From positions 878,237,594 to 878,301,593 of the forward strand of contig NC_081409.1 in NCBI RefSeq assembly GCF_030272615.1: a DNA stretch of 64,000 bases, in the 5' to 3' direction. The notes below the pieces were generated by a model that saw only the letters and a list, made by a program, of their open reading frames with translations, searched no databases and was not told the DNA's origin. The stretch is from Cryptomeria japonica (Eukaryota > Streptophyta > Pinopsida > Cupressales > Cupressaceae). Each line of letters starts with the position of its first letter. Positions within the stretch are counted from its first letter, which is position 1. Positions 11,421-22,635 of the stretch are shown piece by piece. Both the position numbers and the translations under genes were made by a program.

Positions 11421-13484
11421 ACAACACTATGATTTCACCCCATTATCAAATTGCCAAGGTCTACTAAGTAGAATATGGCTACATTCCATGGGCAAGATAT
11501 TACTTAAAACACTATCTTTATACTAACCAATCTGAAAATCAACCATTTCTTGTTCCTTCAGGGTAAGTGCAAGGTAATGGGTCACAAATTGGCAGAAGTT
11601 TGTGCATTGGAAAACACACTCTTAGAAACGGGGGCCCATTTTCAAAAAATGGAGGCCCGTATTTGCTTCGAACCCCCGAGGCAAAAAGTAATGGGGGCTC
11701 GAGGAGAAACTAAATGGGCCCCCATTTTTAAATCCGATGTTACCCATTTTTTTCGAGCGCATTTTGTCTTTTTTGGACAATAACAACAATTTTAGGAATG
11801 GGCCTCTGTTATTTAAATAACGGGCCCCCATTTTGAATTGTGGAAGTTTATTCCACAACCCACCACTTGCCTTGGGATTAGGTCTGAGATAGGTCTGGGA
11901 TGGCCACACCTGAGACATTGTCCTGCAAATTCAAATCTCCATGAATGAAAGCACAAATATGAACTTCTGAAATAGTTTACGTGCCTCTAATTAGAGAATT
12001 TTAATACAAAATTAAAACCCATTTCAGATTATACTGTCTAGATTCTTAATATGTAAATTTATTTAAAAATTGATTATTTTAACTATTTTTCATTTAATTT
12101 ATACTAAATCGGGTCCATAAACTTGAAATATTAACTAATTTTGTTAATTTAATAACTTTTTTATTTTAATGAATTTTGAAAAAAAAATTATATGTCATCA
12201 ATCTACACAAAATTCTTTTCTATTTAAACAAAAAAATAAAAAAAATTTAGTTTACATCAAATTATGTGGGTCGTACACATTAAATTTTTAAAAAGATAAT
12301 TACGGTCATTAAAAAAATTAATTAAAAAAAATTATTTAAAAAAAAATACAAAAAAATATTCTCATCAATATTTAGTGTGTTACAACCCATTTCCCAAAAT
12401 GGTTTGAGAAAATAATTTTAATTGTGTCAAAAAGTGTGGGTCGTACACATGCATGGTATGGTCCCGAAATAGACATTTTTAAAATATGGCTTTTAGAACT
12501 CCATTCAAAATGTTATTTTTTATTATGTGGGTATTAAAATAAATTATATATTTGGAAAGTAGACTCAGAGGGCTATCTTTTATATTAATGACATTTTCCA
12601 AGATTCAATCTCCAAGTGCTTCAAAATTTAAGCTCAAATGAGACAAAACCTAAAAATCAGGGAAAACACTTCCACTTTTTGGCCAAAAAGTGGACTCATC
12701 TTCTTGCACTGACCCTTCACTAAGAAAGTAATCTGCCTTTTTCTTCCAAAAAAAATCCTCCTTTAATCTCCCATTCCTCTAAGTCCTTCACAACCATCGA
12801 CTCGACTCTACATAAATCCTTTGTTAAACCATTATCTCAAATCTAGTGGGTGATATTAGCTAGATGTGCAGCTTGAATTATCTGTTTAGTAGCATAAATA
12901 TTACCAAAACATTGCATGTTCCACCATTTGAGCTTGTATTTCATGAGATGAAATTTGTTCACAAAGGAATACATCATGGTACCATAAGTTGGACCATCAT
13001 GTTGCCACCATTGAACCATCAAATCATGAAGCAAATAATCTCAAAGCCACATGAGTTGAAACTTAAATGAAGTGCTCTTAAAGACTTGAAAACAGACTGT
13101 TGAAAATTTAATGGGTTAGTGGTCAAATCCTCTCTAATCAAGAATCTTGGAAGTGATAGTCTAGCTAAATCCAATTCAGAAACATGAAACAAGAAATCTA
13201 TCTAACAATTCAGAAATAGTAGATCATCCCCACATAACCATTATTCTAAGTGTAGATACCATTGGATGGTTTCATATCAATTAAGTTGAGCATCTCTATA
13301 TTCTCCTAAAGAAGAGAAAAAGAGGGACCTAACTTAGCAAGCCCACCCCTTAACATAGTTTTAAAGTCACCAACAATAATCCAAGGAGAAAAGGAACAAG
13401 TGATCAAACATACCTTATAAGAGCCCAAAACAAGGATTTTCCAATAAGATCAGTGAAAGCATAAACATTATTGATTGTAATAAT
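11400..13484 (-). pseudogene. Old LINE, ORF2 endonuclease C-part and linker
   Basis: To the right of the DNA transposon, minus-strand reading from 13479 to 12720 gives a decayed endonuclease domain: NNVYAFTDLIGKSLF near the start corresponds to the NIYAPTNFQGKQNLW segment of the LINE at 39285. It runs on through the region equivalent to the endonuclease C-terminus and the basic linker before the reverse transcriptase. Many stops and frameshifts are present. The upstream half of this LINE is at 20096-21960, beyond the copia element that split it. Left of 11557 weak similarity may continue to about 11400; the reverse transcriptase is not recognisable. Plant L1-type assignment rests on colinearity with the fuller LINE in this window. 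Confidence 0.7.
11561..12715. mobile_element. Non-autonomous DNA transposon, GGGT family, copy 1
   Basis: The 1155-bp element is flanked by the 4-bp duplication ttca (11557-11560 and 12716-12719). The left end reads GGGTAAGTGCAAGGTAATGG; the right end read on the minus strand is GGGTCAGTGCAAGAAGATGA, so about 20 of the first 25 positions form a terminal inverted repeat. Just inside the right end is a perfect 22-bp palindrome at 12672-12693 (CCACTTTTTGG arms). A GC-rich core at about 11630-11840 repeats GGGGGCCC-type words in both orientations, including the palindrome GTTATTTAAATAAC. No transposase frame is present. It interrupts the old LINE, whose endonuclease-to-RT linker lies on the right. 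Confidence 0.8.
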
Positions 13485-14544
13485 TGTAGGTCCTCGAGAC
13501 AACTGAGAGGGGGAGGTGGGGGGGGGGGGGGGGGGGGGGCGAATCAGTTGTCAAATAAATTCAAACCCAAAACTTATTAACCAACTTAATGCTTAATACT
13601 GGTAAGACAGTTAATTATGCCGGTAGACAGTGTTTAACAGAAAATTGTTGTACCGGTAAGAATTAATGCATGAAACATAAGCACAAAGTCATCCACAACA
13701 CATGACACCAATATTTGTACGTGGAAACCCTGTAAGGGGAAAAACCACGATGGGAAACCTTACCCACAATCAGATGATACTACTAAAGATAGTAAGTGTA
13801 CAAAGAGGGGTCTGGACATGCAGAAAGGCCAACAACCTAGAGCTCACTGCTCAATCACAAATGGGAGTCACACTGACTACAGTTGGATGGCTAAATCCAA
13901 TGAGAATGTACTGCACAAAATAGCATCTTCATATGCTGGATTCAGTACTGGTGTAATGCTGATATGCTTCTACAAAAACCTAACTTCACCTTCAAATGAT
14001 GTCTTCGTGTATATCCCTGCTTGATCTCGCATATACCCTTCCTTAAATCTTTTTCGCATTCCACACTTGATCTTACAAATAAGATCTTACATTTATACCA
14101 TACCCTAAGACCAATTTTAGTAGGTCGGCTCTACAAGATATTATAATAAAAACATTTTACAAATAATACAATATCCGATGCAATAACTGATTGAACATGT
14201 CGGCTTGATGCATTTACAACAATAATAAATCATCTCCATAGCGTGCCATGCTGATTTGGAAAAGACAAGCTTGCCAGTGAAACCCTAGATAACTTGGACC
14301 TATTTGCTGGTAAAAGCAAATATGCAAATAAGAATATACCAATGATTATTACTTTAAAATAAAGTGTCCACATGATGTCTTCGACATTACCAAGTGTCTT
14401 CCATGTCATTGTAGGTACCGGTGAACATTATACTGGTAACTGTTGCACAGTTTACTGTTTGCCGGTGAATGTTGTTGGATCTCCAAAGTAGGTGTATTTA
14501 GTAGATGTTGACATTAATGACAAAACCATACCAAAATACCAACA
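13485..14544 (-). repeat. 3' LTR of copia element no. 2
   Basis: Plus-strand ends are TGTAGGTCCTCGAG and ATACCAACA, matching the right LTR. It keeps about 120 bp lost from the right copy and contains an uninterrupted run of 22 G at 13518-13539 where the right LTR has 13 G. Confidence 0.93.
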
Positions 14545-14566
14545 ATCTCCCCCTTTGGCATTGATG
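14545..14566 (-). promoter_or_regulatory. Polypurine tract of element no. 2
   Basis: The minus strand reads TGCCAAAGGGGGAGAT immediately before the 3' LTR, the usual site of plus-strand DNA priming. Further purine tracts occur at about 14638-14648 and 14777-14785. Confidence 0.85.
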
Positions 14567-14951
14567 GCAACACAAGATGGAAAAACCATCAAAGTGCCAA
14601 AACAGAAATGCCAAGTACAAAAATCAACAATCTCCATTTCTCCCCCTAGGAGTAATATGTGTTTATACCAATCTCTCATACCAATCTCTCTTCAAAAATA
14701 TAATGCATTTTTCCATACATCTCTCGCTAATGTTTTTCCATATATCTCTCCCCAATGTTTTTCCATCCATATATCTCTCCCCCTTTGACATCAAATGCCA
14801 AAGTCACAAAAAGTCAAGTTCATACAAAATACCAACCAATTCAATATACCAACTACTCCCCTTGAGAAGTAGCTTCCTCATCAAATACCGGAATAAAAGA
14901 TTTGTCCATTTAATTCTACCAGTTGATGACAATCATCAACTATCTAAGTCT

Positions 14952-17900
14952 CTACCGGTGGAGGTAAGACTCCGAGCTGATCTCTAGATACTCAAAAGTT
15001 TCCTTAGGCAAAGGTTTTGTGAAAATATCTGCAAGTTGTTCTTTAGTATTCACATAAACTAGTTTTATCTCCTTTTCTTCAACTTTTTCCCTTTGAAAAT
15101 TCAGTTTGATAGAAACATGTTTTGTTTTAGAATGTAATACTGGATTCTTAGATATATCAATTGCTGCAGTGTTATCACAATATATAGTAATAGGTTCCTT
15201 GCATTTTACCTTTATGTCTTTCAACATTTGCTTAAGCCAGAGTACCTGTGTATAGTTTGTTGCTGCTGCAACATATTCTGATTCTGTTGTTGATAAAGAT
15301 GTACAACTCTGTTTCTTACTTAACTAAGAAACTAATCTCTTTCCAAGAAAGAATGCTCCTCGAGTGGTGCTTTTTCTATCATCCACATCTCCTACCCAAT
15401 TTGCATCTGTACATGCATATAAATCAAAATTTTCATCTTTAGGATACCATAATCCAAGATTTGTTGTGCCTTGTAAGTACCGGAAAATCCTTTTTACTGT
15501 TGATTCATGATTTTCCCTAGGATTACTCTGAAATCTAGAAACTATACATACTGCATTCATAATATCAGGTCTGGTTTGTGTCAAATACAGTAAACCTCCT
15601 ATCATATATTTGTATCTAGTTGGATTGACAGGTGTAGATTCATCCCTTTGAGATAATTTGTCATTTGTAGTCATAGGTGTGCTTACCGGTTTAGAGTTTT
15701 CCATTCCAAATTTCTTAAGTAGTTCTTTCAAGTACTTAGATTGACTTAAAAATATGCCTTTATCAGTATGTAAAATCTGCAGTCCTAGAAAGAATTTTAT
15801 TTCTCCTATCATAGATATTTCAAATTCATGTTGCATTTCAAGAGAAAATTCTTTGCATAATCCATCTTCTCCTCCAAAGATTATATCATCAACAAATACT
15901 TTCATAATCAAGATGACATCATTAGTTACTTTGTAATATAAATTACTATCTACATTTCCTTTAGTAAAACCAATCTTTAAAAGATACTTATCCAATCTTG
16001 CATACCAAGCTCTTGGAGCTTGTTTTAATCCATACAAAGCTTTTCTTATTCTGCAAACCATATCATTGTCATTTGTCAAGGAAAATCCATCAGGTTGTTC
16101 AATATAGACTTCCTCTTCAAGATCTCCATTCAAAAATGCACATTTAATATCCATTTGATAAACTTTGTAATCCTTGTGAGCTGCAAAGGCCAAGAATAAT
16201 CTAACTGCCTCAATTCTACCTACTGGTGCAAAGGTTTCATTGTAGCCAACTCCTTCTTTCTGAGAATATCCCTTACACACTAGTCTTGTTTTATTTCTGA
16301 CAACCTTACCATCTTCATTGAGTTTGTTTCTAAATACCCATTTGGTTCCAATTACATTTTTATTTTTAGGCCGGGGAACTAATGTCCAAGTATTATTTTT
16401 CTCAATTTGTCCTAATTCTTCTTCCATAGCTTTAATCCAAAATTTATCTTCACATGCCTCATTGATAGATAATGGTTCAATTTGAGAAATAAGACATACC
16501 TCTTCATTTGCCAATCTTCCTCTTGTCATGACTCCTTTAAATTTGCTTCCAATTATCTGATCTTTAGAATGATTCAATCTTACATACTGGGGTGTCTAAG
16601 TGTATTGTTGTTCTTCAATTACTGTGGAATCTTCTGATGATACCGGAGTAACTGGATCATCATTCTATACCGGTGGATTTATTGTAGGTTCATTTGTCAT
16701 AATTTCTGTTACCAGTTCAAAGTCTATATACCTTGAAGTTTCTCTGAATTGTTCATCAATCTTTACATTTGTACTCTCAACAATTTTTTGTAATCTTTTA
16801 TTAAAACATCTATAAGCTTTACTCTTAGATGAATAACCAAGAAATATTCCTTCATCACTTCTAGGATCAAACTTGCCAATATACTCATCTCTTCTAATAT
16901 AACATTTACTTCCAAAAATTCTGTAATACTTAAGAGTAGGAGTATTACCAAACTATAGTTCATGAGGGGTCGTACTGGTTTCACCTTTGATGTGAACTTT
17001 GTTGAATGTATAAACAACAGTGCTTACTGCCTCTCTCCAGTACACATGTGGTAGATTTTCTTCTGATAACATACTTCTTGCTGCATCCAAAATAGTTCTA
17101 TTTTTTCTTTCAACAACTCCATTCTGTTGTGGTGTCCAAGGTGCTGATAACTGTCTTTTGATTCCATTTACTTCATAGAATGTATTAAAATCTCTAGATG
17201 TGAATTCTCCTCCTTGATCTGATCTTAAACATTTAATTTTCTTATCGGTTTCATTTTCAACCATTGCTTTGAATAGCTTTAACTTCCCAAGTGCTTCTAA
17301 TTTTTCTCTAAGAAAAGTAACCCAACACATTCTAGAATAATCATCAATAATTAGCATGAAATATCTATCACTTTGTAAGCTTCTAGTTCTAGCTGGACCA
17401 CATAAATCAGTGTGAATTAAATCAAGAGCATTATTGGATTTTTTTGGAATACTTTTGAAACTAGCTCTAACTTGTTTTCCAAATTGACATTCCTTGCAAA
17501 TTGTATTATGAGGTTTCACAATTTTAGGTAGATCTCTAACTGCCTTAGAAGTACTGATTTTTACCATGCAATCAAAATTTACATGACATAGTCTTTTATG
17601 CCATAGCCAACTTTCATCTATATGTGCAATTAAGCATGCCTTTTCACTATTATTCAAATGAAAGATATTACCTCTAGTCTGATTACCGATTGCAATTTCC
17701 AAACCAATTCTATTCATGATTTTGCATTTTCCATTTTTAAATTGTAACTGAAAACCTTTCTCAACTAATTGACCAACACTTAAAAGATTATGTTTTAATC
17801 CTTCAACATAGTAGACATTGTCAGTGTTATGTTTACCATCAAGAGATATTGAACCCTTACCTTTGATTGAATAGGCTTTGTCATCTCCGAATCTCACTAA

Positions 17901-19097
17901 ACCTCCATTCTATTCTTGAAAGTTCAAGAATTTACCTTTGTCTCCAGTCATGTGATGTGAGCATCCTGAGTCAATAATCCATTCATCCTTTGTTTCAACT
18001 TTAGCTGCTAGGGCTTGTTCTACCGGTTGAGCAATAGGTACCAGTTGATCTTCTATTATAGCAACAAAGACCCATCCATTGTCTGTTGGATCTTCATCAG
18101 AATCATCAGTCACACCTTCATCAACAATATAACAAGATTTATCTTTGTTTTTCTTAAATTTGTATCTCTGATATTCAGGATTAGGTTTGTATGTCCTTCT
18201 AGCTTCTTCTCTTAGTCTAGCATGTCTATCAGGGCATCTTGAAGCCATATGACCAATCTTATTGCAATTGAAACATTTAAAGGGTGCTTTACCTTCATAC
18301 TTACTTCCAATTGGGCCTTCTGGCATTTTCCTTGGGAATAATGCTTCAAGTTCTTCAAGCTCTTCATTCTCCTTCCTGGTTTCTTCAAGTTCTCTTGCAT
18401 AAAAGGCTCTCTACTTTGATTTGTCAAAAGATGGAGCAGATGATGTTGATGCTTTGAAGGCCAAATCATTTTTTATAGTAGTAACAGGACCAAATTCCTC
18501 AATTTCAAAAGCTGAAAGTTTTTCAATCAATGTATCCCTAGTTATTGATGTATTAGGCATTGTTCTCAACTCATTTATAGGAGTAACCTTCATCTTATAT
18601 GCCGGTGGAAAACCTCTTAAGATTTTTGAAACAATCTCATCTTCACTCAAGGTTCCTCCACAACATTTGATACCCAAAACAATTTCATTTACTCTTTCCA
18701 TAAAAGCATAAATCCTTTCATCTTCTTCCATTTTTAGATGTTCATACTTGACTCAGAAGCTTTCAAGTTTTGCAATTTTGACTATGGAATCCCCTTCATT
18801 CAGTGTTTCCAAATGATCCCAAATAGCTTTTGCAGTGGATCTATCTAATAATCCCATGATTTGTTGATCTGACAATGCGCTCAAGAGTGCTTCTCTAGCT
18901 TTGCAATCATTTTCTTCATCTTTGGCTAAAGTAGTAGGAGCAGTCTAACCAGCTACAATAGCAGTATAACCATTCTTAGTAACTTCCTAGATGTCTTTAC
19001 CAATGCAATTCAGATGTGTCTCCATTCTGATTTTCCATATCCCATAGTTGGTTCCATCAAGTTTAGGACTATCCTTTCTGAAATAATTAGTAGACAT
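14952..19097 (-). pseudogene. copia gag-pol polyprotein, one frame with nine stops
   Basis: All segments from the ATG at 19095-19097 (MSTNYFRKDSPKLDG) to the stop at 14952 lie in a single frame of 1381 codons. In order they are gag; the zinc knuckle CFNCNKIGHMASRC near 18250; the protease motif WIIDSGCSHHM near 17975; integrase (17897-16800) with the HH-CC region, HTDLCGP, the D-D-E triad and TPQQNGVVERKNR intact; reverse transcriptase (16577-15500) with KARLVCKGYSQ-like and FVDDIIFGG motifs; and RNase H with DNTAAIDISKNP. About nine nonsense codons interrupt it: TAG near 18987, 18947, 18415, 17910, 16957, 16660, 16595 and 15322, and TGA near 18752. No frameshift was found. The element is dead, but only by point mutations. 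Confidence 0.9.
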
Positions 19098-19140
19098 TGG
19101 ATCTCCTCAAGTTGTTAAACTTCTGCAAAAAGAGGACTAG

Positions 19141-19152
19141 GCTCTGATACCA
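19141..19152 (-). promoter_or_regulatory. Primer-binding site of element no. 2
   Basis: The minus strand reads TGGTATCAGAGC, separated from the 5' LTR by two bases. Confidence 0.9.
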
Positions 19153-19154
19153 AT

Positions 19155-20095
19155 TGTAGGTCCTGGAGACAACTGAGAGGGGGGGGGGGGGTGAAATAGT
19201 TGTCAAATAAATTCAAACCAAAAACTTATTAACCAACTTAATGCTTAATACCGGTAAGACAGTTAATTATGCCGATAGACAGTGTTTAACAGAAAATTGT
19301 TGTATCGGTAAGAATTAATGCATGAAACATAAGCACAAAGTCATCCACAACACATGACACCAATATTTGTACGTGGAAACCCTGTAAGGGGAAAAACCAC
19401 GGTGGGAAACCTTACCCACAATCAGATGATACTACTGCAGATAGTAAGTGTACAAAGAGGGGTCTGCCCATGCAGAAAGGACAATAGCCTAGAGCTCACT
19501 GCTCAGTCACAAATGGGAGTCACACTGACTACAGTTGGATGGTTAAATCCAATGAGAATGTATTGCACAAAATAGCATCTTCATATGCTGGATTCAGTAC
19601 CGGTGTAATGCTGATATGCTTCTACAAAAACCTAACTTCACCTTCAAATGATGTCTTCGTGTATATCCCTGCTTGATCTCGCATATACCCTTCCTTAAAT
19701 ATTTTTCGCATTCCACACTTGATCTTACAAATAAGATCTTACATTTATACCATACCCTAAGACCAATTTTAGTAGGTCGACTCTACAAGATATTACAATA
19801 AAAACATTTTATAAATAATACAATATCCGATGCAATAACTGTAAAAGAAAATATGCAAATAAGAATATACCAATGATTATTACTTCAAAATAAAGTGTCC
19901 ACATGATGTCTTCGACATTACCAAGTGTCTTCCATGTCATTGCAGGTACCGATGAACATTATATCCTACCGGTGAACATTATACTGGTAATTGTTGCACA
20001 GTTTACTGTTTGCTAGTGAATGTTGTTGGATCTCCTAAGTAGGTGTATTTAGTAGATGTTGACATCAATGACAAAACCATACCAAAATACCAACA
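19155..20095 (-). repeat. 5' LTR of copia element no. 2
   Basis: Same termini as the left LTR (TGTAGGTCC to ACCAACA). It carries a run of 13 G at 19179-19191 about 25 bp from the primer-side end. The conserved pair GTGGAAACCC and GGGGAAAAACCAC near 19372-19400 could form the R-region hairpin seen in other copia LTRs here. Confidence 0.93.
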
Positions 20096-20100
20096 ATAAT

Positions 20101-21960
20101 TTCACCAGAATCTAAGCTTGAGGCAACTATGAAAATAGAAGACAAATAGAAATCCACCATAGTAGAATAATCTTCCTCAGATCCCAAAAGAAAGCCACCC
20201 CTCTAGAGCAACTAAAGTCCCCAATCACTGACACTAACCAAACCATCAAATACTAGGAGTACGTTCCAACATACCATCAACTAACAACTTAGTTTCTCGA
20301 AGATAAAAAATACATGGGGAATGAGCAGCGACCAAATCATGAATAGTCTTTTGTATGGAGATTCTATTCAACCCCTATACATTCGAAGAGAGAACAATCA
20401 TTGAGAAGATTGGGTGAAATGATAATCAATGGGTTTCATAAACCCAATTTCCATAAGCATCTCCCCAACTAATTTGACTTTCTCTTGATCCTTCTTACAA
20501 ACTCCCTTAGAAGATTTCTCTGGAGGAACTTTTTTAAGGGGTCTTTTCTACAACCCAAGAGATTGAGACAAATCCCTGCATTTACCAAAGTCCAAAGATT
20601 TCTTCACCAAATTTGTTAAAACTATATCCTCTTTCATATCTTTAGAGCCAATTAACAGTACTACATCTGGGCCTAACAATTGGGGATTTTCTATTTCAAC
20701 AAAAGGAAAATTGACATTATCATTCTTTAGTCCTTGCAATACATCTACTTGCATGTCAATAGCCCCAAAGTGCAAATCAACCAGAATTCGTTCTTCTGGA
20801 GCCAAATCCTCCAACACATCAAAACTGTTGAAACCCTCATCGTTTTGCTTGTCCTTGAAACATCGCTTCTGACCCCTTCCCTTATTACAAGGCTTAATAG
20901 GCACAAAGCCATCCTTATCAGCAACCAAGGCACAAGGGCTTTTCCTTTATCCACCTTAGGGACAAGGGTAGTAGAAAAAATATTTACAACAAGATCCTGG
21001 TTAACCTAAAGAAATTTTCGTTGAAGGTGCCCATATTGATGACAAATACGACAATGGAAAGAAAGGGTTTCATAGTATTGTTGAATCCAAGAAGATGATC
21101 CTAAAAAAATTTCAAGTGAATTTGGCAAAGAAATATTCAAATTAATTTCTACACAAATACAAGCATAGGTAATTACCCTTCTATCTAGGGTTTGTTCAGT
21201 TGTGCCAACAGGCTTCCCAAGCAGAAGATAAATCCTTTGTAGGATACATGTCACCGAAATTCTAATGGAAGTCGAGGAAGCCACACCCAAATAGGAACCT
21301 TCGTGGGAGCTCCTCAGCCTAGTTGAAACCCACACTCTAGGGTTTGATGAATAAACCAACTTGATTGTAAAAATAAGGGGCCCCTTCGAAAACCTTATTA
21401 TGATCAGGCATACATGAAAACACAACCATAACATAATTATTTGCAGCTAGCATTATCTCCATATCTCCTTCAATTTGCAATGTATGATGAACCAAAGATT
21501 CCAATTTTGTAAAAGAGATATGAATCCCCATAAATTTACAAATAAGAGCATGATTGTTGAGGTAAGGGACATCATCTTAAATCGAGTTAGGTTGGATGAC
21601 CAAAACTGGCTGAACCAGACTACTCTCCAAACATACATTAACTTTCTTAAGCTTGGGCGCATCACCCACATAAAATGACTCTGTTGTTCTTGTATGCATA
21701 CCAGAAGATGAACCTACTTGATCAAAGACATCAGAAAACACCAATTTTGAAGAACCTTGATGCCCTTCCATGGAAGCCACAAACCCCATGTATAAGAACG
21801 TCTCCCTATAGAAGAAAGATCACCAAGAACTAATAAAAATCTCACAAACCCTGCACAAACTTCAAATACACCAAAACACAACCTGCACACAAAAATCCTC
21901 ACATAATTTTGAGCTAAAACTAACGCCCCCACCTTAGCACCGATGCTCAAAGAAACCCTA
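20101..21960 (-). pseudogene. Old LINE, ORF1 and start of ORF2
   Basis: Read on the minus strand, ORF1 fragments at 21337-21789 contain DMEIMLAANNYVMVVFS and FEGAPYFYNQVGLFIKP, matching the RNA-binding region of the LINE ORF1 at 37870-38010. A zinc-knuckle remnant, CRICHQYGHLQRKF, lies near 21010-21060. The variable C-terminal part (20548-20928) follows, then the ORF2 endonuclease start (MIVLSSNV, near 20405) runs to 20101, where copia element no. 2 interrupts it. Reading resumes at 13479. Frames are broken in several places. The 5' end is somewhere between 21960 and 22075. Confidence 0.8.
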
Positions 21961-22075
21961 CCATGTTTGTAGAGAAGAAGCTAAAAACCATAGCTAGAAA
22001 AATCCCTCGCTTGTGGGACAACCAAAAAGCACCCCTCCTATCAATTGTATGCAACACATGATTTTTGCCTCTCTC

Positions 22076-22600
22076 CTTAAAAAATTAAATTACGTTTACT
22101 TAATATAATAGATTTTTTTCACTTAATATAATATGATTTTTTATATTAAATAAACATTCTTTTAATAAGAAATATTTTTTAAACTAACTATTATTTATAA
22201 GGATTAATAAAAAATTATTATTAAATATTGACTTTTTAAAATAATATAAAATTAACATAAAAAATATTTGTTTATTATGAAAATCTCCTCATTATAATTT
22301 GTAATCTATTAAAATAAATAAAAACCATAACTTTCTAAATAATAAAAAAATATTTTATCGAACAATATAAATAAATATTTTTAAAAAAAACTCAACTTTC
22401 TATATAATAATAAAATATATTATTTAGCAAGGAGTAAATTAGATGGTCCAATGACATACGTCCACTTGTATACCATCCATGTGAAAGAACGAAATTAATT
22501 TTAAAATCAATCCACATGATAGTGTAAAACACGGCGGGCACTGAGATCCCTTATCTATTTTTCCCTCCTGCCTTCTACTCTCTTCAATTGCTTGCCTATG
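22076..22600. other. AT-rich spacer upstream of the receptor kinase
   Basis: Very AT-rich to 22420, then more complex sequence leading to the receptor-kinase start. This should hold its promoter, but I could not single out a convincing TATA box. No gene is visible. Confidence 0.5.
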
Positions 22601-22635
22601 TGTGTTTCCCCTGACTCACACTAGTTTGTTCTACC

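Larger units (their letters stand above)
13485..20095 (-). mobile_element. Complete Ty1/copia element no. 2
   Basis: A 6.6 kb minus-strand element bounded by the 5-bp target duplication ataat (13480-13484 and 20096-20100). It has LTRs of 1060 bp (left, 3' LTR) and 941 bp (right, 5' LTR), a tRNA-iMet primer site, a polypurine tract next to the 3' LTR, and one gag-pol frame. The flanking sequences rejoin into a continuous LINE endonuclease reading, which proves the insertion order. LTR differences are mainly one deletion of about 120 bp in the right LTR (equivalent to about 14190-14310) and a 20-bp duplication near 19955-19975. Confidence 0.95.

Noticed and set aside
13518-13539. 22-G run as pure sequencing artefact
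   Set aside because: Length may well be inaccurate, but shorter G tracts at the same place in four other LTR copies show the tract itself is real.
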